A stretch of DNA of 26,047 nt from Granulosicoccus sp965367215 (lineage in GTDB: Bacteria > Pseudomonadota > Gammaproteobacteria > Granulosicoccales > Granulosicoccaceae). Position 1 is the stretch's first letter. Every line of letters starts with the position of its first letter. Of this stretch, positions 7,227 to 15,425 are shown piece by piece. A program made the translations under genes and the position numbers. A model generated the notes under the pieces. It made no database searches, was not told the DNA's origin, and worked only from the letters and a program-made list of their open reading frames with translations. The DNA lies in contig CBDUIJ010000042.1 of the NCBI GenBank assembly GCA_965367215.1, positions 1 to 26,047 of the forward strand. Direction: 5' to 3'.

Positions 7227-8528
7227 TCAGAACATGGCCTCAGGCAGGAACAAGGCAATCTGCGGCATTGCCACCAGGATCATGATGCATACGATCATGG
7301 CTACCCAGAAAGGCAGGATGCCCTTGAAGATATCCGACAGCGGCACATCGGGAGCCACGCTATGCACGACAAAGCAGTTCACCCCCACCGGTGGACTGAT
7401 CAGGCCCATTTCCAGCACCAGTACCATGATGACGCCAAACCAGATGGGATCAAACCCCAGGCCTGTAATAACCGGAAATACGATGGGCAAGGTGATGACC
7501 ATCAGCGACAGACCCTCGATGATCATGCCGAGAAACAGGTAGAGCACCAGAATCATCAACAACACGATATACGGTGAGCTGCTGAAGCCCAGCACCAGTG
7601 TCGACAGCGCTGTCGGTAGTTCGCTCAAGGCCACGAAGGGGGAGAACACCATGGCACCGATCAGTATCAGAAAACACAGGCCGGTGGTTTCCAGTGTTCC
7701 CTTGACGGCAGCGATGAAGCCGGAGACACTCAGTCGTCGTCGCAGAGAGGCCATGATGATGGCCAGAGCGGCACCGACGCCGGCAGCTTCAACCGGTGTG
7801 AACAACCCCAGATAGATGCCACCAATGGTGATGACGATGATGCCGAATACGGGGAGGGCCTTGAGAAATGTGGCGGCGCGACTTTGATGACTCTTCTCCG
7901 GTGCCATACCACCGCTGGCGGGAGAAAAATGCACAACCAGCATGACCGTCAGCACGAACAGGGATGTCAGCAGAATACCGGGCAATAGCCCCGCCATGAA
8001 CAGTCGGCCGATACTCTGTTCGGTCATGATGGCATAGAGTACGAATCCGGTAGATGGGGGCAGCAGTATTCCCAAGGTGCCGCCGGCGGCAATGGCGCCG
8101 GTTGACAGGCGATTGCCATAACGGCGGCGCTGCATTTCCGGGTAGGCAACTTGCCCCATGGTGACCGCCGAGGCAATCGATGAGCCAGACAAGGCCGCAA
8201 AGCCTGCGCACCCGACTATCGTGGCACTGGCAAGACCTCCTTTCAGGTGTCCCACCAGCGCATAGGCTGCGTCATACAAGTCCCTGCTCAAGCCGGCCTG
8301 CGAGGCGATATTGCCCATCAGAATGAACAGCGGCAGCACCGAGAGCGAGTAGAGCGTACTGACCGAGAAGGTCTGCCCGGTCATCAGCATGACTGCCGAT
8401 TCCGGTGAGTTCAGTATGGCAGAGCCTGCCAGGCCAACGGCCAGCATGGCGATACCCACCGGAACTCGCAGGAAGATGAGCAGGAGCAGCACCGCAAAGC
8501 CTGATACACCAATCCATTCAGGACTCAT
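7227..8528 (-). CDS. dctM: TRAP transporter large permease subunit (DctM family)
   Basis: This 433-residue, very hydrophobic inner-membrane protein forms the ion-coupled channel of a tripartite ATP-independent periplasmic transporter. The N-terminus (FLRVPVGIAMLAVGL) and internal segments such as GILLPPSTGFVLYAI and EMGLISPPVGVN are characteristic of the DctM/IT superfamily, with about 12 membrane spans. The length is normal. The start ATG shares one base with the stop of the small subunit gene (TAATG), so the two are translationally coupled. Substrate specificity is set by the binding protein, not by this subunit. Genes of this type beside a dehalogenase suggest uptake of an organic anion that the dehalogenase consumes. 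The symbol names the family, not C4-dicarboxylate transport. Confidence 0.93.
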   Translation of the reverse strand: MSPEWIGVSGFAVLLLLIFLRVPVGIAMLAVGLAGSAILNSPESAVMLMTGQTFSVSTLYSLSVLPLFILMGNIASQAGLSRDLYDAAYALVGHLKGGLASATIVGCAGFAALSGSSIASAVTMGQVAYPEMQRRRYGNRLSTGAIAAGGTLGILLPPSTGFVLYAIMTEQSIGRLFMAGLLPGILLTSLFVLTVMLVVHFSPASGGMAPEKSHQSRAATFLKALPVFGIIVITIGGIYLGLFTPVEAAGVGAALAIIMASLRRRLSVSGFIAAVKGTLETTGLCFLILIGAMVFSPFVALSELPTALSTLVLGFSSSPYIVLLMILVLYLFLGMIIEGLSLMVITLPIVFPVITGLGFDPIWFGVIMVLVLEMGLISPPVGVNCFVVHSVAPDVPLSDIFKGILPFWVAMIVCIMILVAMPQIALFLPEAMF

Positions 8529-9004
8529 TATCTGCTGATCTCGTTGATCGTTCGGTAGCTGATTCTTGCCCGTATCAGAAATGCAACTGCGGTGAGGGCG
8601 AATCCGCCCGTCAGAATCAGATAGAACAGTTGGTACGGTATGCCAAGCAAGGTGGTCTGCTCGGCAAAATCGCGAGCATCAGCGCCTGCCTGTATCAGCA
8701 CGTACGACAGCAGCGCGCACAGGGCAAACCCCAACAGGTTTCCACCGGCCGTGATGATTCTGCAGGCACGATCGGGGAGCATGGCCACGATTCCTTCTAT
8801 GGCCACCGCCTTGCCGCAGTACACGCTGATGGGCAAGGCAATGGCAACACAGCAGACCAGGAAGGCTTCGCTGAGCTCCTTGGCACCCACGAAAGGCAGG
8901 TTCAAGGCTCGCATGACGGCGTCTGACACCGAGGTGCTCATGAGCGCAACCAGGCTGATGGCGCCAAGAGCAATCAGCAGCCCGCCAATGATTCTGATGA
9001 ACAT
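8528..9004 (-). CDS. dctQ: TRAP transporter small permease subunit (DctQ family)
   Basis: This is a 158-residue membrane protein with four hydrophobic segments, the normal size and layout of DctQ subunits. A central PISVYCGKAVAIEGIVAML segment resembles the family's conserved region. It pairs with the large permease, which it precedes with a one-base overlap. The start ATG at 9004 follows GGAAAC. An inverted repeat lies in the 85-nt gap between this gene and the upstream binding-protein gene. The small subunits vary a lot in sequence, so identification rests on size, topology and position in a dctP-dctQ-dctM order. Confidence 0.87.
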   Translation of the reverse strand: MFIRIIGGLLIALGAISLVALMSTSVSDAVMRALNLPFVGAKELSEAFLVCCVAIALPISVYCGKAVAIEGIVAMLPDRACRIITAGGNLLGFALCALLSYVLIQAGADARDFAEQTTLLGIPYQLFYLILTGGFALTAVAFLIRARISYRTINEISR

Positions 9005-9028
9005 GTAGTTTCCAGTAGCTGCTTGTCA

Positions 9029-9057
9029 GTCAGATCGTCTTGTCGAATGGATCTGAC
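9029..9057 (-). other. Intercistronic inverted repeat between dctP and dctQ
   Basis: A perfect 8-bp inverted repeat (GTCAGATC at 9029-9036 and GATCTGAC at 9050-9057) encloses 13 nt in the gap between the TRAP binding-protein gene and the small permease gene. No T-run follows on the transcribed strand, so it is not a standard terminator. Hairpins at this place in binding-protein operons often stabilise the upstream message so that the periplasmic protein is made in excess over the permease. That role is inferred here. Confidence 0.45.
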
Positions 9058-9089
9058 GGGAAGCGTAATGAATCAGCAGACGTGGGGCC

Positions 9090-10010
9090 TCATTCACTAT
9101 CCTTGAACGGCGAGAGTGCGGAGAAGGCAGTGATTTCCTCCTCAGTCAGAGAAATCATTTCGACGCCACTGTCCGCTGCCAACGTCATGGCGCTATTGCC
9201 GGCGTCGGCAAATGCCTGGGCGGCTTTCATGCTCAGAGCTTCGCCTGTCACTGCCTGTAATTCCCGGCGTTCGTCATCGCTCAGCGCCGCGTAGGCATCC
9301 TTGTTCATGGCCAGCAGAAAGCTGTAGACAGAGCCCGGGATATTGACGGTTGCGTATTTGGCCACTTCGTGGAGCTTGTAGGATGAAAACGCCGTTGGAC
9401 CGATGTAGATGCCATCGACCACGCCGGTGCTGAGTGCCTGATACGCTTCCGTTGGTGACATGTTCACCGGAACACCTCCCCAGGCAGAGATGACGCTGGC
9501 CATGTTCTTGCCAGCGACGCGGATCTTCAGGCCAGCCAGATCTTCAGGTGTTCGTACAGGCTTGTCTCGGGTAATCATGATCGTGGCATTGTTGGCCCAG
9601 AAAGCCAGAGGCACGGCACGATTTACTTCGTCTTCTATTTCTGCGGTATTTTCCCACATGGCCTGCGTCGCCTGTATGCCGTTGGCATAGCGGCCCGGTA
9701 TCTCATAGCCGGTGAGAACCGGAAACAGGTCTGCCGAGAAATCCGGCAGAATGAAGGCAAGCTCGGCCACACCCGTTGCAACACGCTTGTATTGTGCCTT
9801 GGGGCCGGGGCCCAGTTCTCCCGAGGGATATACCTTGATTTCGGACGTTCCTGCCATCGCCTCATTGTAGGCTTGAGCCATGGGCGTCATGACCTGGGCA
9901 TCCATGGGATGAGTGGGCGGCATGAAATGCGCCAACTTCAGGACATCGGCCTGAGTGGTCGCAGACCACAGCGCGACCGCTGCCAGTGCTCCAGTACACA
10001 ATGCTTTCAT
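9090..10010 (-). CDS. dctP: TRAP transporter periplasmic solute-binding protein (DctP family)
   Basis: This 306-residue protein has a cleavable signal peptide (MKALCTGALAAVALWSATTQA, cleavage probably after residue 21) and then the DctP fold starting VLKLAHFMPPTHP. Family marks include EIKVYPSGELG, LAGLKIRVAG with the Arg (R164) that usually binds a substrate carboxylate, and GTPTEAY-like NMSPTEAYQALSTGVVDG. The conserved Arg implies an acidic, carboxylate-bearing ligand. It is the first gene of the leftward operon; the ATG follows GGAG at a 6-nt spacing. Position beside the dehalogenase suggests a halogenated organic acid as ligand, by analogy with TRAP genes reported beside bhbA in Comamonas. 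The binding pocket cannot be read from sequence. Confidence 0.92.
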   Translation of the reverse strand: MKALCTGALAAVALWSATTQADVLKLAHFMPPTHPMDAQVMTPMAQAYNEAMAGTSEIKVYPSGELGPGPKAQYKRVATGVAELAFILPDFSADLFPVLTGYEIPGRYANGIQATQAMWENTAEIEDEVNRAVPLAFWANNATIMITRDKPVRTPEDLAGLKIRVAGKNMASVISAWGGVPVNMSPTEAYQALSTGVVDGIYIGPTAFSSYKLHEVAKYATVNIPGSVYSFLLAMNKDAYAALSDDERRELQAVTGEALSMKAAQAFADAGNSAMTLAADSGVEMISLTEEEITAFSALSPFKDSE

Positions 10011-10054
10011 GATGATCTCCGAGAACGTGGTGAGGTAAAACGCTCAAGTGAATA

Positions 10055-10073
10055 TATGTGCAATATGCACATA
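10055..10073. promoter_or_regulatory. Putative MarR operator 1 upstream of dctP
   Basis: A perfect inverted repeat TATGTGC-AATAT-GCACATA sits 44 nt upstream of the dctP start and 112 nt before the marR start, in the divergent intergenic region. MarR dimers commonly bind palindromes of this size. A TATATT stretch (leftward, 10051-10056) overlaps its edge and could be the dctP -10, so bound MarR would block the operon promoter. The core GTGC-N5-GCAC recurs at 10153-10165. Confidence 0.6.
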
Positions 10074-10152
10074 AGATGTGATCATTATGCCAAAGTGTTT
10101 GCTTATAGCAAGAGAAAACTTGCAAGTCCGGAAGCTGATTGGAACAATCCAT

Positions 10153-10165
10153 GTGCAACAGGCAC
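10153..10165. promoter_or_regulatory. Putative MarR operator 2 just upstream of marR
   Basis: GTGC-AACAG-GCAC repeats the core and 5-nt spacing of the site at 10055-10073, and both share the longer string ATGTGCAA. It ends 20 nt before the preferred TTG start of marR, inside the probable leader or promoter, which fits autoregulation. The outer arms are less symmetrical than in site 1, so it would be the weaker site. Confidence 0.5.
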
Positions 10166-10185
10166 GCTTTGTTCCGGGAGGAACC

Positions 10186-10683
10186 TTGAACAGGAAACAG
10201 AACATCGACAATCACAGCGCGCAGGATGGTCTGGGCTATTGCCTGAGCAGAGCGGCCATGCTTATCCAGTCTGGCGTGGATGAAGCACTCATTGAAGTGG
10301 ACTTGAGCCGATTGTCCTGGATCGTGCTCGCCTGTATCCACTTTGACGGTATCCAGGCGCCCAGTCAGATAGCAAAATTCGTGGGATTGGAGCGAACAGC
10401 GGCCTCTCGTTTGATCTCCAGGCTGGAAGAGCTGGATTACGTCAGACGAGAGGCCGACACTACCGATGGTCGTGGTTATCGTGTCATACCCACCAGGCGC
10501 GGTATTGAGGTTTGCAACAGGGCACCTGCACTCATCCAGTCCGGTATGCGCCCCTACCTGACAGATCTGTCGGAAAACGATGTTCAGCAACTGATTGGTC
10601 TGCTGAAGCGCGTCGGGTCTGACGTTGTCGCAATCTGGAATGCGGATAACGTGAAGCGAGGTAGCCAGGCGCGCAAAGGATAG
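10186..10683 (+). CDS. MarR family transcriptional regulator
   Basis: This is a 165-residue winged-helix repressor or activator of the MarR type. The DNA-binding core is visible: PSQIAKFVGLERTAASRLISRLEELDYVRREADTTDGRGYRV, a helix-turn-helix followed by the D-x-R-G wing. Flanking helices form the dimer interface. I prefer the TTG start at 10186, which follows GGGAGGAA and gives a standard family length; the open frame extends to a GTG at 10078 with an ATG at 10087, but those residues look like leader rather than protein and would cover operator 2. The gene is divergent from dctP, 175 nt away, and very likely controls the TRAP-dehalogenase operon in response to an aromatic or related ligand, as many MarR proteins do. 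Confidence 0.88.
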   Translation: MNRKQNIDNHSAQDGLGYCLSRAAMLIQSGVDEALIEVDLSRLSWIVLACIHFDGIQAPSQIAKFVGLERTAASRLISRLEELDYVRREADTTDGRGYRVIPTRRGIEVCNRAPALIQSGMRPYLTDLSENDVQQLIGLLKRVGSDVVAIWNADNVKRGSQARKG

Positions 10684-10811
10684 TTGCCATGGAAAGAACT
10701 GACTGCCTGGATATCGATGGTCGACAACTTTGCGTGTTATTGACCTGGCTTGATCGTTCCAGCTTCTGAACAGTCTATCATTGCCTCTTTGAACCCTAAC
10801 TGGAGCACGAC

Positions 10812-11951
10812 ATGAATTCCTTGATCCCCGATGGTTGTCTATTGGGCCGCGTCTGGAACAGCGGCGCGCAGGGCCCTTCAGTAGTGACTGTCAGGGATGG
10901 ACAGTTTGTCGACATCACGATCCGATCCGCATCCACAGTGCGGGATATCTGTGAAATGGATGACCCGGCCGCATATGTCCGTGCAGCCGATGGTCCGGTA
11001 CTGGGGTCGGTTGAACAGATCCTGGCCGCGACAGTAGGCGACTCGAGTCAGACACATCTTCTTGCTCCCTGTGACCTGCAAGCCGTCAAGGCCTGCGGTG
11101 TCACGTTTGCCAATTCGATGGTCGAGCGTGTGATTGAAGAGCAGGCCGCGGGTGACCCCACAAAGGCTGAAGGTATCCGCCTGCGAGTGCAGGCAGTCAT
11201 CGGCGATAGCCTGAGTAATATCCGCGCTGGATCCGAGGAGGCTGCACAGATCAAGAAGGCACTGATTGCTGAAGGGATGTGGAGTCAGTACCTTGAAGTT
11301 GGCATCGGTCCCGATGCCGAGGTGTTTTCCAAGGCGCAGACCCTGTCTTCGGTCGGTACCGGGGCCGATGTCGGCTTGCATCCGATTTCGAGCTGGAACA
11401 ATCCTGAACCGGAAATCGTGCTGACGGTGTCATCCAAAGGCCGCATCGTTGGTGCCACACTTGGCAATGATGTCAATCTGCGCGATGTCGAAGGGCGTTC
11501 CGCGCTGCTGCTAGGCAAGGCCAAGGACAATAATGCATCCTGTGCCATCGGCCCGTTGATCAGACTGTTCGATGATGGCTATACGCTGGATGATGTTCGT
11601 TCAGCCGAGCTCGATCTGCGAGTGGAAGGCACTGATGGTTTCGTCATGGATGGCGCTTCGTCCATGAACCAGATCAGTCGTGACCCGGCAGATCTCGTGG
11701 CACAGACCATCGGTCGCCACCATCAGTATCCCGACGGATTATTGCTGTTTCTGGGCACCCTGTTTGCGCCGACTCAGGATCGCGACGTACCGGGAGAAGG
11801 GTTCACCCACAAGATCGGTGATGTCGTGACTATCTCGACTCCGGCCCTGGGCGCTCTGGCGAACACGGTCAGGTTGTCAACCGAATGTGCCGAGTGGACC
11901 TTTGGTGTCAGCCATCTGATGCGCAATCTGGCGGCTCGCGACCTGCTTTAA
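10812..11951 (+). CDS. Fumarylacetoacetate hydrolase (FAH) family protein
   Basis: This 379-residue protein carries an FAH-type catalytic domain in its C-terminal half. The key segment is NNPEPEIVLTVSSKGRIVGATLGNDVNLRDVEGRSALLLGKAKD, matching the metal-binding acidic region of FAH enzymes (E-x-E followed by a downstream Asp), and it is followed by a GD-V-x-IS-x-P-x-LG strand near the end. The N-terminal 100 residues are a separate, smaller domain, as in the ~380-residue subgroup found in oxidative sugar-acid pathways and unspecific C-C hydrolases. Possible reactions are C-C hydrolysis of a diketo acid or dehydration of a 2-keto-3-deoxy sugar acid. The ATG follows TGGAG. It stands between marR and a thiolase gene, with gaps over 120 nt on both sides, so co-transcription with either is uncertain. 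Confidence 0.8.
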   Translation: MNSLIPDGCLLGRVWNSGAQGPSVVTVRDGQFVDITIRSASTVRDICEMDDPAAYVRAADGPVLGSVEQILAATVGDSSQTHLLAPCDLQAVKACGVTFANSMVERVIEEQAAGDPTKAEGIRLRVQAVIGDSLSNIRAGSEEAAQIKKALIAEGMWSQYLEVGIGPDAEVFSKAQTLSSVGTGADVGLHPISSWNNPEPEIVLTVSSKGRIVGATLGNDVNLRDVEGRSALLLGKAKDNNASCAIGPLIRLFDDGYTLDDVRSAELDLRVEGTDGFVMDGASSMNQISRDPADLVAQTIGRHHQYPDGLLLFLGTLFAPTQDRDVPGEGFTHKIGDVVTISTPALGALANTVRLSTECAEWTFGVSHLMRNLAARDLL

Positions 11952-12107
11952 CCGCTGCTTGATAAGACGGTATTGCCATCATCGAGCTACGTATCAGTAG
12001 GGCGGTAAAGGCTTCGCGTAAATGCTTCAGTTGCACCCGGTTCGCAAACAGGCGAGAATCCCAGCAGGTCACTTCTGTGTTTTTCGCAAACGACAAGGAA
12101 TCAACGC

Positions 12108-13289
12108 ATGAATAACGAAGTCTTTATCATCGATGGCGCCCGCACGCCGATTGGAACTTTTGGCGGCTCTCTTGCCGGCCAGGCTCCGACCGCACTGGCC
12201 AGTCTGGTTACCAAGGAGGCGATGAGCCGCAGCAAGGTTGATCCTGCGCACATCGGCCATGTCGTCTTTGGTCATGTCATCAATACCGAACCTCGCGATA
12301 TGTACCTGTCTCGCGTTGCGGCCATTGATGCGGGTATCAGCGAGGTAGCTCCAGCGTTGACGGTCAATCGTTTGTGCGGTTCTGGTGCGCAGGCCGTGGT
12401 GTCCGCTGCCCAGCATCTCATGCTCGGTGATGCCGAGCTTGCCATTGCCGGTGGCGCCGAAGTCATGTCACGTTCACCTTATATCCTGCCGGCAGCACGC
12501 TTCGGGCAGAAGATGGGCAATGCACCCATGGATGACATGATGCTGGGTGCTCTGTCCGACCCCTTCGGTGCCGGTCATATGGGGGTCACCGCTGAAAACG
12601 TGGCTGCCGAAAACGGTATCAGTCGTGAGGATCAGGACACTTTTGCTGCGGAAAGTCAGCGCCGTGCACTGGCCGCGATTGAAGCCGGTGTCTTCAAGGA
12701 TCAGATCGTGCCGGTCGAGATCAAGTCACGCCGGGGAACCACCGTCTTCGATACCGATGAGCATCCGAAGCCTGGCACAACGGCTGAAACACTGGCAAAA
12801 CTTCGTGCCGCCTTCAAGAAGGACGGTACGGTCACGGCAGGTAATGCCTCTGGCATCAATGACGGTGCGGCGGCGATGGTATTGGCCACTGGCGCTGCAG
12901 TCGAGAAGCACGGACTCAAGCCTCGTGCAAAATTGCTCGGTTACGCGCATGCCGGTGTTCGCCCTGACATCATGGGAATGGGGCCGGTTCCGGCAGTACA
13001 GAATCTGCTCGCCAAGTTGGGCATGACGCACGACCAGTTCGATCTGATTGAATCCAATGAGGCATTTGCAGCCCAGGCCTGGGCTGTCAACAAGGCATTG
13101 GGTCTGAACACAGACAAGGTCAACCCGAATGGCGGGGCCATTGCATTGGGTCATCCGGTTGGTGCGACAGGTGCCCTTCTGACGGTCAAGGCCATGTACG
13201 AGCTGGAAAGAAGCGGTGGTCGATACGCCATCATCACCATGTGTATCGGTGGCGGACAAGGTATCGCTCTGGCCATAGAACGCGTGTAG
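12108..13289 (+). CDS. Acetyl-CoA acetyltransferase (beta-ketothiolase)
   Basis: This 393-residue thiolase condenses two acetyl-CoA to acetoacetyl-CoA or cleaves beta-ketoacyl-CoA. All catalytic residues are visible: nucleophile C90 in NRLCGSGAQAV, H349 in GHPVGATGA, and C379 in MCIGGGQG near the C-terminus; the NEAFAAQAW segment supplies the Asn-Glu motif. Length and order are typical of biosynthetic AtoB/PhaA-type enzymes. Start: ATG at 12108 after AAGGA. With an intracellular PHA depolymerase gene 11 kb downstream it probably serves PHA synthesis or reuse, but phaB and phaC are not in the window, so AtoB- and BktB-like roles are equally possible. Confidence 0.93.
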   Translation: MNNEVFIIDGARTPIGTFGGSLAGQAPTALASLVTKEAMSRSKVDPAHIGHVVFGHVINTEPRDMYLSRVAAIDAGISEVAPALTVNRLCGSGAQAVVSAAQHLMLGDAELAIAGGAEVMSRSPYILPAARFGQKMGNAPMDDMMLGALSDPFGAGHMGVTAENVAAENGISREDQDTFAAESQRRALAAIEAGVFKDQIVPVEIKSRRGTTVFDTDEHPKPGTTAETLAKLRAAFKKDGTVTAGNASGINDGAAAMVLATGAAVEKHGLKPRAKLLGYAHAGVRPDIMGMGPVPAVQNLLAKLGMTHDQFDLIESNEAFAAQAWAVNKALGLNTDKVNPNGGAIALGHPVGATGALLTVKAMYELERSGGRYAIITMCIGGGQGIALAIERV

Positions 13290-13381
13290 TGAACTCTGCG
13301 GCGTCAGTATCCTCGAGTGTCACTTCATACACCGCTGGCGCCGCCGTCCTGACAGGCCGTTCTTGAGCCGTCTTGTGTCGC

Positions 13382-14572
13382 ATGGATGAACATTCTCCGG
13401 AAGCCATGGCATCGTGGGATGCAGACGCCACGGTGGACTGGTTATTGAAGGAAGGCCGACTTCTCGCCACCGTCGATGACGTCACTCATCAGCTCGGTCA
13501 ACGTCTGCTCGATGCTGGCGCACCGCTGTGGCGGTTACGCTTGTCGATGCGTACCTTGCACCCACTGGTCGCGGCATCCACGTCCATCTGGGAGAGGGAC
13601 GAGAAGTTCATACCGCCGGTTCAGACAAGTCATGGTGTCGAATTGCGTTCCGAATACATCGGTAGCCCCTTCCAGGCAATCGGTAACACCCGTTCGAGTT
13701 TCAGACGACGACTGGAAGCGCCTCTGAGTGACTCCGAGCACAACGTGCTGCATGAAATCAAGGCGCGAGGTGGCACAGACTATTTCGGACTGCCACTGGA
13801 GTTTACCGAAGGCGCCATGGCCATTCTTGCCTGTTCCACCGATAGAAAAGGTGGTTTCAGCGATGCTGACCTCTCAGAGTTCAGAAAGGTTGCTGCCGTT
13901 CTGGCCCCCATTGCTGAAGTGTTCAGTGAAAAGAAGGTGTCCTCCGCCGTAGCCAACGCCTATCTTGGCGCACGCACCGGGCAACGCGTCTTGAGTGGGC
14001 AGATCACCCGAGGCAATGTCGAGAAGATCAAGGCGGCCATCATGATCAGCGACATTCGCGACTGGACCGGCCTGAACACTCGCTGCAGCGGGGAGGCTGC
14101 TCTGGCAATGGCCAATCGCTACTTCGAAATCGTGGCAGATGCCGTTGAACAGAACGGCGGAGAGCTACTGAAGTTCATTGGTGACAGCGTGCTTGCCATC
14201 TTTCCGCTTGAAGGGGATTCCGATGGTGCTGCAGACGTGTGTGCGAGCGCATTGCAGGCTGCCCAGCAGGCCGTCGACGTTGCTCGACATCTGGAACCGC
14301 CACTGGGGCTGGAATTTGGTATCGGCATCCATTTTGGCGAGGTGTTTTACGGCAATATCGGTTCAAGCACCCGGATCGACTTCACCGTCATGGGGCAAGC
14401 CGTCAATACGACTGCACGCATGGAAAGCCTGTGCAGGAAATACAACAGACCCATCCTCTTTTCAGAGGATTTCGCCAGCCAGCTGTCGCAATCCACCGTG
14501 CAGGTCGCCGAAGAGACATTGAAGGGGTACGATACCCCTTTCAGGATTCTGGCAACTGTCCAGGATCAGTAG
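13382..14572 (+). CDS. Class III adenylate cyclase with N-terminal GAF-like sensor region
   Basis: This 396-residue soluble protein is predicted to make cAMP. Residues 20-190 resemble a GAF-type sensory domain (no close motif, so this part is tentative), and residues 215-360 form the cyclase homology domain. Metal-binding Asp residues are D224 in MISDIRDWT and D268 in KFIGDSVLAIF. K264 and T335 (DFTVMG) occupy the base-selecting positions; Lys plus Thr is seen in bacterial adenylate cyclases. N342 and R346 in VNTTARMES are the transition-state residues. All essential residues are present, so it should be active. No membrane span is visible. An in-frame TTG lies 9 nt upstream (13373) and another ATG at 13406, so the exact start is uncertain. 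Neither neighbour explains its signal. Confidence 0.85.
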   Translation: MDEHSPEAMASWDADATVDWLLKEGRLLATVDDVTHQLGQRLLDAGAPLWRLRLSMRTLHPLVAASTSIWERDEKFIPPVQTSHGVELRSEYIGSPFQAIGNTRSSFRRRLEAPLSDSEHNVLHEIKARGGTDYFGLPLEFTEGAMAILACSTDRKGGFSDADLSEFRKVAAVLAPIAEVFSEKKVSSAVANAYLGARTGQRVLSGQITRGNVEKIKAAIMISDIRDWTGLNTRCSGEAALAMANRYFEIVADAVEQNGGELLKFIGDSVLAIFPLEGDSDGAADVCASALQAAQQAVDVARHLEPPLGLEFGIGIHFGEVFYGNIGSSTRIDFTVMGQAVNTTARMESLCRKYNRPILFSEDFASQLSQSTVQVAEETLKGYDTPFRILATVQDQ

Positions 14573-14657
14573 GGAGCAGTGCAGGAAGTTCATGATCCTG
14601 CAGGCAAGTTGATTTTCTACCAAAACGTTATGGCCGCGAAGAGCCAAAGGACCATTC

Positions 14658-15425
14658 ATGACGTCGACAGAAGCAGGCAACGACATCGCAGCCTTCAAGC
14701 AGCGACTCGATTCGATCCACACGCGCATGGCAGCCGCCTGCCAACGATCGGGCCGCGAGCCATCGTCGGTCAGGCTGTTGCCGGTGAGCAAGACGGTGTC
14801 TCTGGCGTCGATCCGCACCGCGATCGATGCTGGTTGCAGGATGTTCGGGGAGAACCGGGTGCAGGAAGCCATGCACAAGGCAGAGTCCATTCAGGACCCG
14901 GATGTCAAATGGTCGGTCATCGGTCATCTGCAGACCAACAAGGCTCGCTATGTCGCTCGCTTTGCCCATGAAGTGCAATCGCTGGACAGCGCCAAACTGG
15001 CTCAGGTGCTTGACAGGAATCTGCAGAAACAGAATCGTCAGATGGATGTCTTCGTGCAGGTCAACAGCAGTTTCGAAGCCAGCAAATACGGGCTGTCGAT
15101 AGAGGAGACGCCAGCATTCGTGCAATCACTGCAAGAGTATCCGAATCTGCGTTTCTGCGGCCTTATGACCCTGGCCATCTTCGATGCAGAAGAGCAGGAA
15201 GTCAGAGCCTGTTTTCAGCGCATGAGCCGCTTGCGTGAGCAACTGCGTGAGAATGTGCTGGCTGCTGATGTGCGCTGTGACCTGTCAATGGGCATGTCCG
15301 GTGATTTCGAGATGGCGATAGAGGAGGGGGCTGACGTCGTGCGTGTAGGTCAGGCCTTGTTTGGTGCGCGAGGTGTACCGGACAGTCATTACTGGCCGGG
15401 TATACATGAGGGGGCGAAGACGTGA
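14658..15425 (+). CDS. yggS: YggS/PROSC family pyridoxal-phosphate homeostasis protein
   Basis: This 255-residue PLP-binding protein has the alanine-racemase-like TIM-barrel fold and no known catalytic turnover; the family buffers PLP and affects amino-acid and vitamin B6 balance. The PLP lysine is K45 in LLPVSKTVS, followed by the signature MFGENRVQEA, WSVIGHLQTNKA, and the phosphate-binding C-terminal SMGMSGDFEMAIEEGADVVRVGQALFG. It is about 20 residues longer than usual, at both ends. ATG at 14658 follows AAAGGA. It overlaps the start of the pyridoxal kinase gene by 4 nt (GTGA), an informative link because both proteins handle PLP. Confidence 0.93.
   Translation: MTSTEAGNDIAAFKQRLDSIHTRMAAACQRSGREPSSVRLLPVSKTVSLASIRTAIDAGCRMFGENRVQEAMHKAESIQDPDVKWSVIGHLQTNKARYVARFAHEVQSLDSAKLAQVLDRNLQKQNRQMDVFVQVNSSFEASKYGLSIEETPAFVQSLQEYPNLRFCGLMTLAIFDAEEQEVRACFQRMSRLREQLRENVLAADVRCDLSMGMSGDFEMAIEEGADVVRVGQALFGARGVPDSHYWPGIHEGAKT

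Noticed and set aside
10078..10185. N-terminal extension of the MarR protein from the GTG at 10078 or ATG at 10087
   Set aside because: The extra residues lack MarR likeness, would cover the second operator-like site, and the TTG at 10186 has a much better ribosome binding site.
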